Source: a virus
IMG/VR virus record: IMGVR_UViG_3300032215_000714
Coordinates: 1 to 31,306 of that record
Length of the DNA: 31,306 bases
Strand: one strand, 5' to 3'
Of the stretch, positions 1 through 7,446 are shown in pieces (the stretch's first letter is position 1; each line of letters begins with the position of its first letter). A program made the position numbers and the translations under genes. A model generated the notes under the pieces. It was not told the origin of the DNA and did no database searches. It saw nothing but the letters and a program-made list of their open reading frames with translations.

Positions 1-123
1 GAGCAAGCCGCCAGTGCGCTTGTTCAGGCCGCACGCACCGAGGCGGTGAATGGTCGGCCCGAGCTGCTTGCAATTGCGACCAATGCGGCCAGGACCCCGA
101 GCGTCTTGGTGCGGGCGGTTGCC
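1..123. repeat. Terminal redundancy, left copy (circular join)
   Basis: These 123 bases are identical to bases 31184-31306. The reading frame of the gene that runs off the right end continues without a break into this copy, so the repeat is best read as assembly overlap of a circular molecule rather than as two biological repeats. An exact terminal repeat of a linear genome cannot be excluded from sequence alone. Confidence 0.95.
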
Positions 124-261
124 GGGAGGTACACCACGGACCCGAATTACGGTGCCGTCGTCACGCATATCCTGACCACGCCGGGATACCTGGACACCCT
201 GTTACGGACAATTCGAAACGTGCTTGAAGCTCCGCCGCATCATGGTGCCGGGGCATTTTGA
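1..261 (+). CDS. First late-operon gene, 3' part (split by the circular join)
   Basis: C-terminal 86 codons of the 280-residue protein that begins at 30602. Frame 1 is open from base 1 to the TGA at 259-261 and matches the frame entering the right-hand copy of the repeat. This part is mostly Ala-rich helix and ends in a short charged and His-containing tail (PPHHGAGAF). An ATG at 46 would start an ORF in the same frame, but it lies inside the gene and has no clear ribosome site. No function recognised. Confidence 0.8.
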   Translation, partial: EQAASALVQAARTEAVNGRPELLAIATNAARTPSVLVRAVAGRYTTDPNYGAVVTHILTTPGYLDTLLRTIRNVLEAPPHHGAGAF

Positions 262-348
262 AGCCGTGATCTGTAATCCGTGAATGCGGTAACCGTCACG
301 GTTTGCCATTGCAACCCCACCTGATGCCCCTCTATTGTCGTCCCATTC

Positions 349-369
349 CCCCGGTCCTTGATACCGGGG
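349..369 (+). promoter_or_regulatory. Hairpin in the leader of the gene at 383
   Basis: CCCCGGT (349-355) pairs with ACCGGGG (363-369) around a 7-base loop. It ends one base before the GGGAGG ribosome site at 371-376 and has no T-run, so it is not a classic terminator. It could protect the mRNA end or tune translation of the gene at 383. The rest of the 262-382 gap shows only a weak CCGTGA/TCACGG inverted repeat. Confidence 0.5.
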
Positions 370-382
370 CGGGAGGCATGGA

Positions 383-904
383 TTGGCTTATTACCGACGT
401 AACCCCGACGTTCTCGGTCTCGACCTCACCCGAGGCGTGGCCGCTGCAAGCGGTGTCTACCTCGCCAAAAACGTAGGAGCATTGCTAACCTCGTTTTTGC
501 CTGGGGTCGCCGCGATGGTCGACAACATCCGGCCCGGCCTTAGTACCGGCGCAATGGAAACGATAGGTGCCGCGGCAATTGCCGGCTTTGTCGCGCCGAT
601 GTTGCCGATTTCGCCCCAGCACCGGGGTGACCTTGTTCTGGGATCGACGGCAATCGCGACATCCGACGTGATTGCAAGTCTCATCGGACAGGTGAACCTG
701 CTCCAGGGCATGCCCAACTTCTCCGGCCGCGTTGGCGGAGTGATGGGTATGGGTAACGCGAAGATGAATGCGAAGTCCGCACCCGCGGCCTTGCCTGCGC
801 CCACCGGCGGGTTTGCCAACAGTGCGACCCAGGGCTCGGGTCAGGTGGCACAAGCGCAAATGAGTACGTCCCAGCTACTGGGCGTGGGAACGATGGGATT
901 CTAA
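383..904 (+). CDS. Hydrophobic RNP-box protein next to the capsid gene
   Basis: 173 residues, function unknown. TTG start at 383 is chosen because GGGAGG (371-376) sits 6 bases upstream; the ATG at 378 is in another frame. The protein opens with MAYYRRNP, so the RRNP box is at residues 5-8, followed by two hydrophobic, Ala/Gly-rich segments (about 18-46 and 60-76), then a Gly/Ala/Gln-rich, probably flexible tail. It lies 1 base upstream of the capsid gene and shares its RNP box with many small proteins further down the operon. In internal-membrane phages the genes flanking the capsid gene often encode membrane or vertex proteins, so a virion membrane protein is the best guess (inference). Confidence 0.8.
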   Translation: MAYYRRNPDVLGLDLTRGVAAASGVYLAKNVGALLTSFLPGVAAMVDNIRPGLSTGAMETIGAAAIAGFVAPMLPISPQHRGDLVLGSTAIATSDVIASLIGQVNLLQGMPNFSGRVGGVMGMGNAKMNAKSAPAALPAPTGGFANSATQGSGQVAQAQMSTSQLLGVGTMGF

Positions 905-905
905 G

Positions 906-2015
906 ATGGCTAAGCGGCAGACTTTGCGTCATCCGGTCAGCATTGCATTTTCAAGCAGTGGCAGTTTCTCGCTCGACCTGAGCAACAAGCCACAGACGAT
1001 TACGGGGATGTGGATCGTTGTACGACCCACGTCGATCACGTCGACGACCACCGGCTCGTACAACGACCCTTGGGACAGAATCATTCAGTCGATGACATTG
1101 TCTGGAGCCGGACACACGTACTTCCAGGCTCTCGACATGCGTAATTTCTATTTCCATCAGAGGCATTTTCTCCAGTGGTTGTCGCCAAAGCGGCCCGCTC
1201 GTCCGGCTGATAGCCTGACCACCGCCGCCGGGCCACAGTTTGGCTATTACGTCCATTTTGGAGTGTCGCCGCTTGTGTTCAACGGCGCGACCGGCCGATT
1301 GGACGAAAATCGGTGGGATTTGTCCGCCGGTATTGCCCCTTCAACGGGGGGCAATCTGACCCTTACGGGCAACTTCAACAGCGGGACGAATGTGATGGGA
1401 TCGGGCGTCACGCTGAACGCCGCTAGCATTGACGTGTACCTTGATTGTGTGTTGCCAGAAGCGGGCGATCCTCTCGAAGCGTATTTGCCTCGGGCGCTAC
1501 CCGCGTGGTTGCAGACTCAGCCGTCACTGTCGTCAACATCCGGCGCGTTCGGTACGTTCGAGAACGTCCCGGTTGGCTCCTTGTTGCACTCAGTCACTGC
1601 AATGACGACGGCGGGGAGCAATGCACCGCGCAGCTCCACCGTCCTTAACAGTCTGCGACTCCAGGACGTTTTGGGGTCAAACACCGTTTTTGAATACGGT
1701 CAGGGTTCAGCCGCCGCTGACTCAATCAGCGCCGAGATAATCACCCAGCAGGGCGACGGTTTTCCCCTTGTCGACGACCCGGCTGCTATCGGGACGTTCA
1801 CCGTTGGTACTCAGAGTGACTCCGGCATGATCCACCTTGACGTAGCGCAGTACGCGGTTCGCGGCGATCCGATTTTCGGCCTCGACCTCCGACGCGTTGG
1901 AACCGGCGCGGTGCAAATCCAGTACGGCGTCGCAACCACCACCAACGCCGCCCTTCAGTTTTTTTACCGAAGGTACGATTACAACATGGCGCACCCATCC
2001 AACGCCGGGCGGTAA
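906..2015 (+). CDS. Probable double-jelly-roll major capsid protein
   Basis: 369 residues, almost all predicted beta-strand with no hydrophobic helix. After a first strand pair, residues about 48-80 have the pattern seen early in the first jelly roll of DJR capsid proteins: a Ser/Thr-rich strand, then NDPWDRIIQSMTLSG, a 'polar-DP-hydrophobic-I-x-x-hydrophobic' block followed by an aromatic helix (ALDMRNFYFHQRHFLQW). A second block with similar strand spacing fills the C-terminal half, ending in FFYRRYDYN. Length fits the family (roughly 250-400). It is the second of two genes ahead of a terminator-like hairpin, as expected for a highly expressed capsid gene. A packaging ATPase of the A32 type is in the same operon, while HK97-type head genes are absent. 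The assignment rests on pattern, not on a search; a spike or other beta-protein is the alternative. Confidence 0.68.
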   Translation: MAKRQTLRHPVSIAFSSSGSFSLDLSNKPQTITGMWIVVRPTSITSTTTGSYNDPWDRIIQSMTLSGAGHTYFQALDMRNFYFHQRHFLQWLSPKRPARPADSLTTAAGPQFGYYVHFGVSPLVFNGATGRLDENRWDLSAGIAPSTGGNLTLTGNFNSGTNVMGSGVTLNAASIDVYLDCVLPEAGDPLEAYLPRALPAWLQTQPSLSSTSGAFGTFENVPVGSLLHSVTAMTTAGSNAPRSSTVLNSLRLQDVLGSNTVFEYGQGSAAADSISAEIITQQGDGFPLVDDPAAIGTFTVGTQSDSGMIHLDVAQYAVRGDPIFGLDLRRVGTGAVQIQYGVATTTNAALQFFYRRYDYNMAHPSNAGR

Positions 2016-2029
2016 GGTGTGGCACGGCC

Positions 2030-2070
2030 GGGGGGTGCGGATGAATAGTCCGCGCCCCCCGTTTGTGTTA
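2030..2070 (+). terminator. Strong hairpin with T-rich tail after the capsid gene
   Basis: A 12-bp stem pairs 2030-2041 (GGGGGGTGCGGA) with 2049-2060 (TCCGCGCCCCCC), with one G-T wobble and a 7-base loop, followed by GTTTGTGTTA. It starts 14 bases after the capsid stop codon. This looks like a Rho-independent terminator or attenuator. As the downstream genes have no obvious promoter of their own in the 78-base gap, partial read-through would give high capsid and lower spike expression (inference). Confidence 0.75.
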
Positions 2071-2093
2071 TCAATGCGAGGGAGGGCCGACCA

Positions 2094-3083
2094 TTGGCAC
2101 CATCAGATATAACGCCTCTTGCATTGCAATACAAGGGGCGTCCGGTTCAGGCGTTCCAGGTTCCTACCAGCGTGGCGTCGACCTCCACGAACCTCGTAGA
2201 TGTTCAGGCGTACAACGCGCTTCACATAGACGCGTACGTTCTTGCCAACGCGTGCAGCTTTGATCTGATCATCGAAGGCTCTAATAGCGCGAGCGGCGTC
2301 TACATGACGGTCGCCGACACAAGCGCGACCAAGGCCGGCATTACGGCAAACACGACCTACAACGTTCTTGTGGGCGCTGCATTTGCCCGCGCCCGAGTAG
2401 CCAACATATCAGGCACGTTTGCGCCCGGCCAGGGCATACAGGTCTATTTGACGCCGTATATTGCCGGTGGTACCAACACCATCAACACGGTGAATTACGC
2501 CAATGAAAACCTCGTATCTGTCAACGGTTCTACAATTAGCCTGGGGCAAACGGTTGCTGCGTCATCTTTGCCAGTCACGATAGCCTCGAATCAGGGCACA
2601 GTGCCGGTCAACCTTGGTCAGGTCGGCGCGGCCTCCATTGCACTCGGGTCGGCAATTGCAGCTAATTCGGTTCCGGTCGTCATTGCCAGCAACCAAAACG
2701 CGGTACCTGTCACGGTGCCCGTTGGTCAGGCGATGATGGCTTCCAGCACGCCGGTCGTGATTGCATCCAACCAAACAGCGGTGCCGGTTTACACGAGTAC
2801 CACAACGTCCGCGACCTCAAGCGTTGCAGTGGCGCAGGCGTCCACCCAATTGCTGGCCGCAAACGCGAACAGACGCGGCGCCACGATCTACAACGATGCG
2901 ACGGCGCACGCGCATATCAAGTTAGGGGCTACCGCGACGCTGTCGGATTTCACGGTCGTCCTTCAGAACATCGTCAATAATGTGGGCGGGTACTACGAAG
3001 TGCCCGCGGGATATACGGGCATAGTGTCGGCTTATCTCGGCACGGCCGGTACCGGCAATTGGCGCATAACGGAGCTGACGTAA
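2094..3083 (+). CDS. Virion spike-like protein with IASNQ repeats
   Basis: 329 residues. TTG start at 2094 follows GAGGGAGGG with an 8-base gap. The N-terminal half is beta-rich. Residues about 155-235 hold three copies of a roughly 25-residue repeat with the core SxPVxIASNQxxVPV, a repeat type I know from environmental phage virion proteins, where it forms a stalk-like region. The C-terminal 90 residues (from about 240) look like a compact beta-sandwich (NRRGATIYND, then GATATLSDFTVVL, ending GNWRITEL). It is the first of a run of spike-type genes and overlaps the next start by one base (TAATG), so translation is coupled. Role in attachment is inferred from composition and context. Confidence 0.7.
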   Translation: MAPSDITPLALQYKGRPVQAFQVPTSVASTSTNLVDVQAYNALHIDAYVLANACSFDLIIEGSNSASGVYMTVADTSATKAGITANTTYNVLVGAAFARARVANISGTFAPGQGIQVYLTPYIAGGTNTINTVNYANENLVSVNGSTISLGQTVAASSLPVTIASNQGTVPVNLGQVGAASIALGSAIAANSVPVVIASNQNAVPVTVPVGQAMMASSTPVVIASNQTAVPVYTSTTTSATSSVAVAQASTQLLAANANRRGATIYNDATAHAHIKLGATATLSDFTVVLQNIVNNVGGYYEVPAGYTGIVSAYLGTAGTGNWRITELT

Positions 3084-3637
3084 TGCCGATCTACAACCCA
3101 GTACGGGTTGGGGGGCGTACCCCCACGTTGATCAGCACGGTGACGGTATCCACGGCTGTTGCAAACGTCACGTTTTCGTCACTATCGGCGGCCTATCTCG
3201 ATTTATACGTACGGTTCAATGTTGCCGGTAGCGACGCCGCTACCCAGTATTTTCGGATGCAATTCAACGGCGACACGGGTACTACCTACGGTTCCACCGA
3301 ACTGAGCTGGGGATCGCTGAACAACGCGAACCACTACAACGGCCTCACGTACATCATTTGCGGAAAGCAGACGCCTTCGGCCGTCTCATGGTCTAGGTCG
3401 TCCGGCGATCTGTGGATTTACGACTACACATCAACCACCTACGACAAGATTGTTCAAGGCTCCATGTACCTGCAACCGTTTACCGCTCCAACACGGACAA
3501 ACGACGGCGAGCGTTGGCTCATCTCCGGCAAATGGGGACCAAGTACGCCCGCGGCTATCACGTCGGTCGTGTTCACACCAACGACCGGCAATTTTGTTGC
3601 CGGTACCGTTGTGTCTCTGTATGGAGTGTCCGCGTAA
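3083..3637 (+). CDS. Receptor-binding head domain protein
   Basis: 184 residues from ATG 3083 in a TAATG overlap with the previous stop; an upstream in-frame ATG at 3059 lies inside the previous gene and is rejected. Nearly the whole protein is one beta-sandwich of a type common at the C-terminus of phage tail fibres: TLISTVTV at the start, YLDLYVRF, then MQFNGDTGTTYG, and VAGTVVSLYG at the end. The C-terminal 160 residues of the next protein (3637-5748) have the same layout (TVTVATNGTN, YLDLRV, YMRVTMLFGG, WATLWG), so the two heads are probably related. Likely a receptor-binding subunit (inference from family and position). Confidence 0.7.
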   Translation: MPIYNPVRVGGRTPTLISTVTVSTAVANVTFSSLSAAYLDLYVRFNVAGSDAATQYFRMQFNGDTGTTYGSTELSWGSLNNANHYNGLTYIICGKQTPSAVSWSRSSGDLWIYDYTSTTYDKIVQGSMYLQPFTAPTRTNDGERWLISGKWGPSTPAAITSVVFTPTTGNFVAGTVVSLYGVSA

Positions 3638-5748
3638 TGCCTGCACCGAACATCACTGATTACGTGCCGAGCTGGTACCACGTCCTTGATTACGGAGCGT
3701 CCGGCAAAGGCAATTACGACGACCGACCCGGCATTCAGAAGGCGATGCAGCAGGCTTCTGACGGGGGCGGCGGGTTGGTGGTTGTCCCGGCGGGAACGTA
3801 CCGCCTCGATGCTTCGCTTTCCTGGACGGGCCTAACCAACGTCTGCATCTGGTTAAGTGTGGGTAGCAGCCTCACCGGGAGCGGGTCGCTTCCATCCGCA
3901 ACTGGCCTGAATAATTCGATTTTTGACTTTCGCAGTGGCACGCCGTCGGGAGGCACGGTATCGGCCGCTTTCCCGTTGGCAACAGATGCACTACCCAACC
4001 CGACAATCAGCCTGCCGCCGGCCAACGCAATCACGCAGAGCAATACGGTGACCGGCACGGCGATCATTGCGTCCGGGTTGCTTGGGGCACGAGCTGGCGG
4101 CCGGTACGTAGGGACAACAGAAAACGGGGCGCCTACGGTAGGGGATTTCCTGACGGGCGATTACGTGATTGATCAGACTGGTTCGCTCTGGGTCTGTACG
4201 TTGGGAGGTACTCAAGGAACATGGGTGCAACTCGCAGCCAATCAATACCCAGGACCCGCGGTTACCGGCGTCTCGGCCAGCACGCAACTGCTATCGACCG
4301 GCGGTACGACTCCTGACATATCACTCGACTCGACAGCCGCAATTGTCCAAACGAACCAAATCGGCGGGACCAATATCACCATCACCGGCCTGCCTGGGGC
4401 GACGGCTGGAGCGCGGCTGATCGGCGCGACTGTCAACGGTGCGCCCGTCTCGGGCACATGGCTGAAGGGTGACCTCAACATAGATCAAAGTGGGTCGCTG
4501 TGGATATGTACGCTGGCCGGCACCGCCCCCTCCGCAACATGGATACAACTCGCGGCGAACACCATTGTCGGATCTCCGGTAACCGGCGTATCGGCTAGTG
4601 CGCCGTTGACCTCGACGGGTGGCACAACTCCGGTTATTGCGTTGCCAACCAACGGCGTGATAGCGCAGACCGTACCCATCACTGCGACGGCGTTGTCAGC
4701 TTCAGGGCTAACCGGTAGCACCGCCGGTGGAAGGTTTGTAGGCGCGACGACCAACGGCGCCCCTACATCAGGTACGTACCTTGCCGGGGATTATGTTGTT
4801 GCCAAGACAGGGTCGTTCTGGATTTGCACTGTTGCGGGGACTCCGGGCACATGGGTGCAGATGCAAGGCAACACAATCGTCGGAAGCCCAGTCACGGGAG
4901 TGGCGGGAGTCACTCCAATTGTTTCTTCCGGCGGTGTGACCCCATCCATATCGTGGGATTCAACCTACGCGATTAATCAAAGCAACTCGATTACGGGTAC
5001 GTGGCTAAAACCCTCGGGCGTCGGCTCCGCAACAGCAGCAACAAGGTTTGTTGGTGGGACGGCATCAGTAGCTCCTACATCAGGCACGTTTCAGGTCGGG
5101 GATTACGTCGTCACGCAGAACGCAAAGATTTTTGTTTGCATCACGGCCGGGACTCCAGGCACATGGTCGCAGATCGTAGGCGCTGCGGCGCCCACTACGG
5201 CTACGTGGGTACGCATCGCGACCGTGACGGTCGCCACGAACGGAACGAATTCGTTGGCCTTTGGCGGCGACGGAACTCTCTATAACTACCTCGACTTGCG
5301 AGTCACAGGGTTGCTACAAACGGTGGCAACCCAACCAAACCCACAATACATGAGAGTCACGATGTTGTTCGGAGGCGCCTATCACCTAAACGACAATTGG
5401 GTGCATTGCCACTACCAAAGCGGCACAACTTTGTATGAGAACAACACGAATAGCTCATCAGGGTCACAGTTTCCCAACGTGGCATTTTTTGGCCCAGCTT
5501 CGCAGACGCGATACATGGCATTTGAGTTGATCATTCCCAACACCAATGCCCGAACTGGCCCATACATGGCGATTTGCAACTTTGGCTCGCACTCGGGCAA
5601 TAACACCGGCCCGCAGTACACCGGGAGGTCGGTGGCATATGGCGCAACCGCAACATCTCCCTATTTGTCAACGGTGACGCTTGGCATGACCGACGCCAAC
5701 GGATACGCTGCCGGATCGTGGGCAACGCTATGGGGACAGAGAGCATGA
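3637..5748 (+). CDS. Large modular spike with pectate-lyase-like base
   Basis: 703 residues from ATG 3637 (TAATG overlap); the longer open frame back to 3412 is an artefact. Residues about 12-70 match the N-terminal part of the pectate-lyase/'Pectate_lyase_3' beta-helix family (VLDYGASGKGNYDDRPGI, then GGGGLVVVPAGTYRLD). Residues about 130-520 hold four tandem copies of a roughly 105-residue unit with GxPVTGVSA, STGGTTP, NGAPTSGTxLxGDYV and SGSLWICTxAGTPGTW landmarks. The last 160 residues form a beta-sandwich head like that of the protein encoded just upstream. No catalytic set of a polysaccharide lyase is evident, so the base may serve as anchor. Its stop overlaps the next start as ATGA. 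Confidence 0.75.
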   Translation: MPAPNITDYVPSWYHVLDYGASGKGNYDDRPGIQKAMQQASDGGGGLVVVPAGTYRLDASLSWTGLTNVCIWLSVGSSLTGSGSLPSATGLNNSIFDFRSGTPSGGTVSAAFPLATDALPNPTISLPPANAITQSNTVTGTAIIASGLLGARAGGRYVGTTENGAPTVGDFLTGDYVIDQTGSLWVCTLGGTQGTWVQLAANQYPGPAVTGVSASTQLLSTGGTTPDISLDSTAAIVQTNQIGGTNITITGLPGATAGARLIGATVNGAPVSGTWLKGDLNIDQSGSLWICTLAGTAPSATWIQLAANTIVGSPVTGVSASAPLTSTGGTTPVIALPTNGVIAQTVPITATALSASGLTGSTAGGRFVGATTNGAPTSGTYLAGDYVVAKTGSFWICTVAGTPGTWVQMQGNTIVGSPVTGVAGVTPIVSSGGVTPSISWDSTYAINQSNSITGTWLKPSGVGSATAATRFVGGTASVAPTSGTFQVGDYVVTQNAKIFVCITAGTPGTWSQIVGAAAPTTATWVRIATVTVATNGTNSLAFGGDGTLYNYLDLRVTGLLQTVATQPNPQYMRVTMLFGGAYHLNDNWVHCHYQSGTTLYENNTNSSSGSQFPNVAFFGPASQTRYMAFELIIPNTNARTGPYMAICNFGSHSGNNTGPQYTGRSVAYGATATSPYLSTVTLGMTDANGYAAGSWATLWGQRA

Positions 5749-5990
5749 CAGACATAACAGAAGACCGACCGATTCTGTACGTTGCCGAGGCGGATGCCAA
5801 CACGGGCGAAACTATCACACGCCCGTACACCGCAGAGGAAGCCGCGCAATATTGGAGAGAGCGCGAGCTTGAGGCTGCGAATCCTCCAATCAGTGCCACA
5901 CATGACCCGTTGGAGGAGTTACGCGCACAAATTAATGAGCTGCAAGCGCTCGTAGCTTCGTTGACAAAAGGGGTGCAGACGGCACCATGA
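5745..5990 (+). CDS. Small acidic coiled-coil protein after the spike
   Basis: 81 residues from ATG 5745, in an ATGA overlap with the spike stop; the ATG at 5718 lies inside the spike gene. Residues 1-45 form a short polar domain (DRPILYVAEADANTGE, then PYTAEEAAQYWRERE). Residues 55-76 have heptad-like Leu spacing (DPLEELRAQINELQALVASL), a probable short coiled coil. Similar small proteins with a C-terminal coiled coil follow tail-fibre genes in many phages and help assembly or trimer formation. That role is by analogy only. The stop overlaps the transglycosylase start (ATGA). Confidence 0.65.
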   Translation: MTDITEDRPILYVAEADANTGETITRPYTAEEAAQYWRERELEAANPPISATHDPLEELRAQINELQALVASLTKGVQTAP

Positions 5991-6565
5991 CCGCCGACCG
6001 ACGCAGGTGGGAACCGATAGCGGTACAAGCTGCAAACAGTGCGGGCGTCGATCCTGCGCTATTTGTCGCAATGATCGAAGTAGAAAGCGGCTTCGACCCA
6101 GACGCGCAGAGTGGCGCGGGAGCCATCGGGATAGCGCAAATTGTCCCCAGATGGCACCCTGGAGTCGATGTTCGCGACCCATACGCGAGCCTGCAATACG
6201 CGGCCCGGCTGCTGTCGTCCCATTTGCAAACGTTTGGAAGCGAGCGCCTCGCGTTGGCCGCTTACAACGCAGGTGCCGGGGCGGTTCATTCCGTTGGTGA
6301 CCAGGTTCCTGACAACGGCGAAACCCCCAGGTATGTGGAAAAGATCCTGAGTCTCCGCGGTAATACGTCAGCACTGGCGCAACCGGCCACCGAACCCGCG
6401 ACGCCGGCAAGAGGTGAAGCCGGGCCTCGAATTGTGATGCCTAACCCGGCCGTTGCAGTCGTAGCGGCCTTGAGCAACCCGGACCCGCAGAACAGGCGGA
6501 ATATCGCGCTCATAGCGGCCGCGTTGGTGGGCCTGCTTGTCGTTACGGTTGTGATCGACCAATGA
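5987..6565 (+). CDS. Membrane-anchored lytic transglycosylase (SLT family)
   Basis: 192 residues. The N-terminal 115 residues are an SLT-type lytic transglycosylase domain, which cleaves the glycan strands of peptidoglycan. Visible motifs are the catalytic Glu in IEVESGFDP (E33-S34), GAIGIAQIVP, and LALAAYNAG. A linker rich in Pro/Ala leads to a C-terminal helix (about 170-189, IALIAAALVGLLVVTVVI). There is no N-terminal signal peptide. A transglycosylase with a tail anchor fits a virion enzyme held in an internal membrane and used to open the wall during entry, like PRD1 P7 in principle. It sits in the spike cluster with ATGA overlaps on both sides, supporting a role in entry and not in lysis. 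Confidence 0.88.
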   Translation: MTADRRRWEPIAVQAANSAGVDPALFVAMIEVESGFDPDAQSGAGAIGIAQIVPRWHPGVDVRDPYASLQYAARLLSSHLQTFGSERLALAAYNAGAGAVHSVGDQVPDNGETPRYVEKILSLRGNTSALAQPATEPATPARGEAGPRIVMPNPAVAVVAALSNPDPQNRRNIALIAAALVGLLVVTVVIDQ

Positions 6566-6741
6566 ACCGTCATCCAGTCCTGACAGCAGCAGCCGTGTTT
6601 GTGGCGTTGGTTATCGCCTCGCGTTTGTTCTCCAAACCTGCCGGGAGCAGTGCGCTTAGTGCCGCGTTGGGCAACCCGTCCGGCAGTGTGCCGTACGCAA
6701 TTGGTGCGCGTGCGATGGGGCCGGTCGGAGGAATGTTCTGA
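6562..6741 (+). CDS. Small membrane protein, 59 residues
   Basis: ATG 6562 overlaps the transglycosylase stop (ATGA), and its TGA overlaps the next ATG (TGATG), so it is tightly packed between two genes. Residues 5-22 form a hydrophobic helix (PVLTAAAVFVALVIASRLF), followed by a Gly/Ser/Ala-rich tail that ends in MGPVGGMF, recalling the ending of the protein at 383 (VGTMGF). No known family recognised. Position beside the transglycosylase and spikes suggests a minor virion membrane peptide. Confidence 0.72.
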   Translation: MNRHPVLTAAAVFVALVIASRLFSKPAGSSALSAALGNPSGSVPYAIGARAMGPVGGMF

Positions 6742-7445
6742 TGGCAAACGGAATAGCCGACCTTATTCCGGGGTGGCGAATCCTGACCGATTACGGTGCT
6801 GACGCAACCGGCAATAGCGACGCTGCACCCGCGTTCTCGGCTGCAATTGCCAGCGTGCCGAACGGGGGCACAATTGTAATCCCGACCGGGACATTCCGGC
6901 TGGATACCGCGCCCGATTGGACGACAGCTACGAATGTCCTCGTGTGGGTGGCCGGGGGGGCGATCCTCGCCGGCCAGTTTCAGGGACTAGCCTTGACCGG
7001 TGCTGGTAATCGCGTTGTGAGGTGGAACGGCACCGCCACACCGTTGTCAACCGACAATGTGGGTACGGTCCTGGGAAGCGTGTTTCCCAACCCAGTGAGC
7101 AGCTACGCAGACGGTAGTCGGGTTGTGTTCCCCTTGTTTAGCGGTCAAGCCAGAATAAGCGCGAGGTACAACGCCGCGGACGTATCGGTAATCGTCAACG
7201 GCCTGACCTTGGAACCATACGTAGCACAAGTCGCGTTGCCCTGGATGAGTGTTGTCGATCAAGCCGGACAATTTCGGACCGTGGCCCCAATGGGGGAAAC
7301 GCAACCGCAGGCGTCGGTGCTGCTGTACCGCCCGCCGGCCAGCGGGTCACGCATCGCGGTCCGACTGCCCAATAGCTCGACGATGACTACCGCCTCAACG
7401 CAAAAATATCCCTACACTTCACAAACGATCACACTCGGAGATTAA
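6741..7445 (+). CDS. Short spike with pectate-lyase-like base
   Basis: 234 residues, ATG 6741 in a TGATG overlap. The first 80 residues are clearly homologous to the base of the larger spike at 3637: both have a W-x-x-L-x-DYGA start, a GN-x-D-x-x-P stretch, GGxxVxPxGTxRLD, and a TNVxxWxxxG block. After that the two diverge: here a beta-rich domain of about 140 residues with no tandem repeats ends the protein. This is the pattern expected when different distal domains share one capsid-docking base. Two bases separate it from the giant spike gene that follows, and they may act together. Confidence 0.75.
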   Translation: MANGIADLIPGWRILTDYGADATGNSDAAPAFSAAIASVPNGGTIVIPTGTFRLDTAPDWTTATNVLVWVAGGAILAGQFQGLALTGAGNRVVRWNGTATPLSTDNVGTVLGSVFPNPVSSYADGSRVVFPLFSGQARISARYNAADVSVIVNGLTLEPYVAQVALPWMSVVDQAGQFRTVAPMGETQPQASVLLYRPPASGSRIAVRLPNSSTMTTASTQKYPYTSQTITLGD

Positions 7446-7446
7446 A

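Noticed and set aside
1-123. End repeats as long terminal or mobile-element repeats
   Set aside because: They are direct, exact, and keep one reading frame across the join; no transposase is present. Circular assembly overlap explains them.
262-382. tRNA or small RNA gene before the gene at 383
   Set aside because: Two short hairpins are present but no cloverleaf or CCA-type end; no tRNA was recognised anywhere in the window by eye.
3412-3636. N-terminal extension of the large spike
   Set aside because: It lies within the preceding gene in another frame; the TAATG junction at 3635-3639 gives the start.
6286-6747. Long open frame on the minus strand opposite the transglycosylase
   Set aside because: Arg/Thr-rich, no domain, no ribosome site, and fully opposite to a gene with clear catalytic motifs.
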